64,000 nucleotides of DNA from Hydra vulgaris (Eukaryota; Cnidaria; Hydrozoa; Anthoathecata; Hydridae), in the NCBI RefSeq assembly GCF_038396675.1, contig NC_088921.1:40017501-40081500 (forward strand), in the 5' to 3' direction. Position 1 is the first letter of the stretch; every line of letters starts with the position of its first letter. The position numbers and the translations under genes were made by a program. This document shows positions 63,340-64,000 of the stretch, piece by piece. The notes beneath the pieces are model-generated. The model was not told the DNA's origin and did not search any database. It saw nothing but the letters and a program-made list of their open reading frames with translations.

Positions 63340-64000
63340 CAATCATTTAGCTTCAATTAAAACTTTGTTAGTGGCTTGATTTACTACCACGCAACTCCTT
63401 AAGTTAGCTATTCTTCTGTTAACTCCTAAAGATTTATTAATGTTAACCCAGCTAGAATCATTAATTAAAGATTATGGTGCTAAACCAACACATATCTTCC
63501 ATGCTTGGCTTCTAATAGCCATTTGATACTCTTACTATAACAGATTCCATTTTTTTAGGATCGGTCTTGTATGTACTTTGTTGGGACCAATAATCCGTAG
63601 AGCTTTCTTTTGTAAACGTTTGAGTCGCATAATTTTTTTTGATTCACTATTTCCAACAATTATAACACCATACATTGAATGATTTCTAATTAAAGCATTG
63701 TATAAAAAAATTTAGATTTACTACCCAGCAAGCACACAACGTTGAAACAACGTTGAATTAACGTTGGTCAACGTCGATCAACGTTATTTCAACGTTGTTT
63801 CAACGTTGTGTGCTTGCTGGGTAGGCAACAGTTTATTAAACTTTCTAAGCAGGTAGATGCCTTTACTTATCTTTACTGATGGTTGTATTATATGGTCATG
63901 CCATTTATTTTGTCGTGCCAAATAATAACAAGAATACTAACGCTTTTTTTAACCTTGTAACTTTACTTCTATATTTTTTGCACAACCAAAGATTATTGTT
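63340..64000 (-). pseudogene. Antisense LINE reverse transcriptase thumb
   Basis: On the minus strand, 63720-63560 reads NALIRNHSMYGVIIVGN and MRLKRLQKKALRIIGPN, the R-L-x-x-L-Q-K-x-A-x-R-I-I motif of CR1-type thumb regions. 64000-63825 gives the preceding part (HLLRKFNKLLP). A MITE at 63722-63823 separates the two. The element continues past the window. Confidence 0.7.
63722..63823. mobile_element. 102-bp palindromic MITE
   Basis: TACCCAGCAAGCACACAACG at the left and its exact complement at the right enclose AACGTTGAA/TTCAACGTT units. It belongs to the family at 46319 and 49978, here as a short, nearly complete palindrome. Confidence 0.88.

Overview
The window is AT-rich animal (metazoan) DNA with spliced genes, T-rich splice acceptors and very dense transposon debris. 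Several transposon superfamilies occur together: CR1/Jockey-like LINEs, hAT elements and hAT MITEs, Tc1/mariner, Tigger/pogo and tRNA-derived SINEs. With base composition and intron style, this suggests a cnidarian, most likely Hydra. That identification is an inference from content, not a database match.

The main host gene runs on the + strand from before the window to 32924. It encodes an array of short-type (AK1-like) adenylate kinase domains. I can place 16 exons from 1908 to the stop codon. Their phases agree throughout and give 2208 nt, or 735 residues. Domain 1 lacks its P-loop exon, which must lie upstream of the window. Domains 2 and 4 look catalytically competent, although domain 2 has changes in its NMP-binding helix. 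Domain 3 has lost the P-loop lysine and the LID arginines and looks like a pseudokinase domain. The domains are built from a repeated exon module of about 164, 114 and 186 nt, with a phase-1 intron just before the P-loop glycines. The array therefore probably grew by tandem duplication of a genomic segment.

The introns hold most of the sequence. Intron 3 (2597-10881) contains SINEs, a 420-bp AGT microsatellite, LINE fragments, Tc1/mariner debris and a probable hAT remnant. The intron before the domain 2 LID exon (11317-14312) holds a dead Tc1/mariner copy and several near-perfect hairpins. The 15.7-kb intron at 15752-31415 carries an 8.06-kb hAT-like insertion (16820-24880, 8-bp target duplication). 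That insertion contains an antisense LINE and a degenerate DDE-type transposase. A second LINE copy, nested MITEs and another antisense LINE follow.

Tail to tail with the kinase gene lies a two-exon minus-strand gene (34062-33474) for a small, highly charged secreted protein that I do not recognise. An AG acceptor ten bases upstream of its ATG suits spliced-leader trans-splicing.

From 34.1 kb to the end I see no convincing host gene. The region is nested repeats: a 627-bp palindromic MITE (34970-35596), a hAT-like element enclosing a LINE with an 18-bp coding minisatellite (38128-41187), and a Tigger/pogo element (41859-44076) splitting an antisense LINE. Further on are an apparently intact mariner transposase (52031-50967) next to a SINE, a LINE with ORF1, endonuclease and RT parts (54376-56900), a 619-bp hAT MITE with a perfect 8-bp duplication (58491-59109), many TA microsatellites, and an antisense LINE end holding a palindromic MITE (63722-63823).
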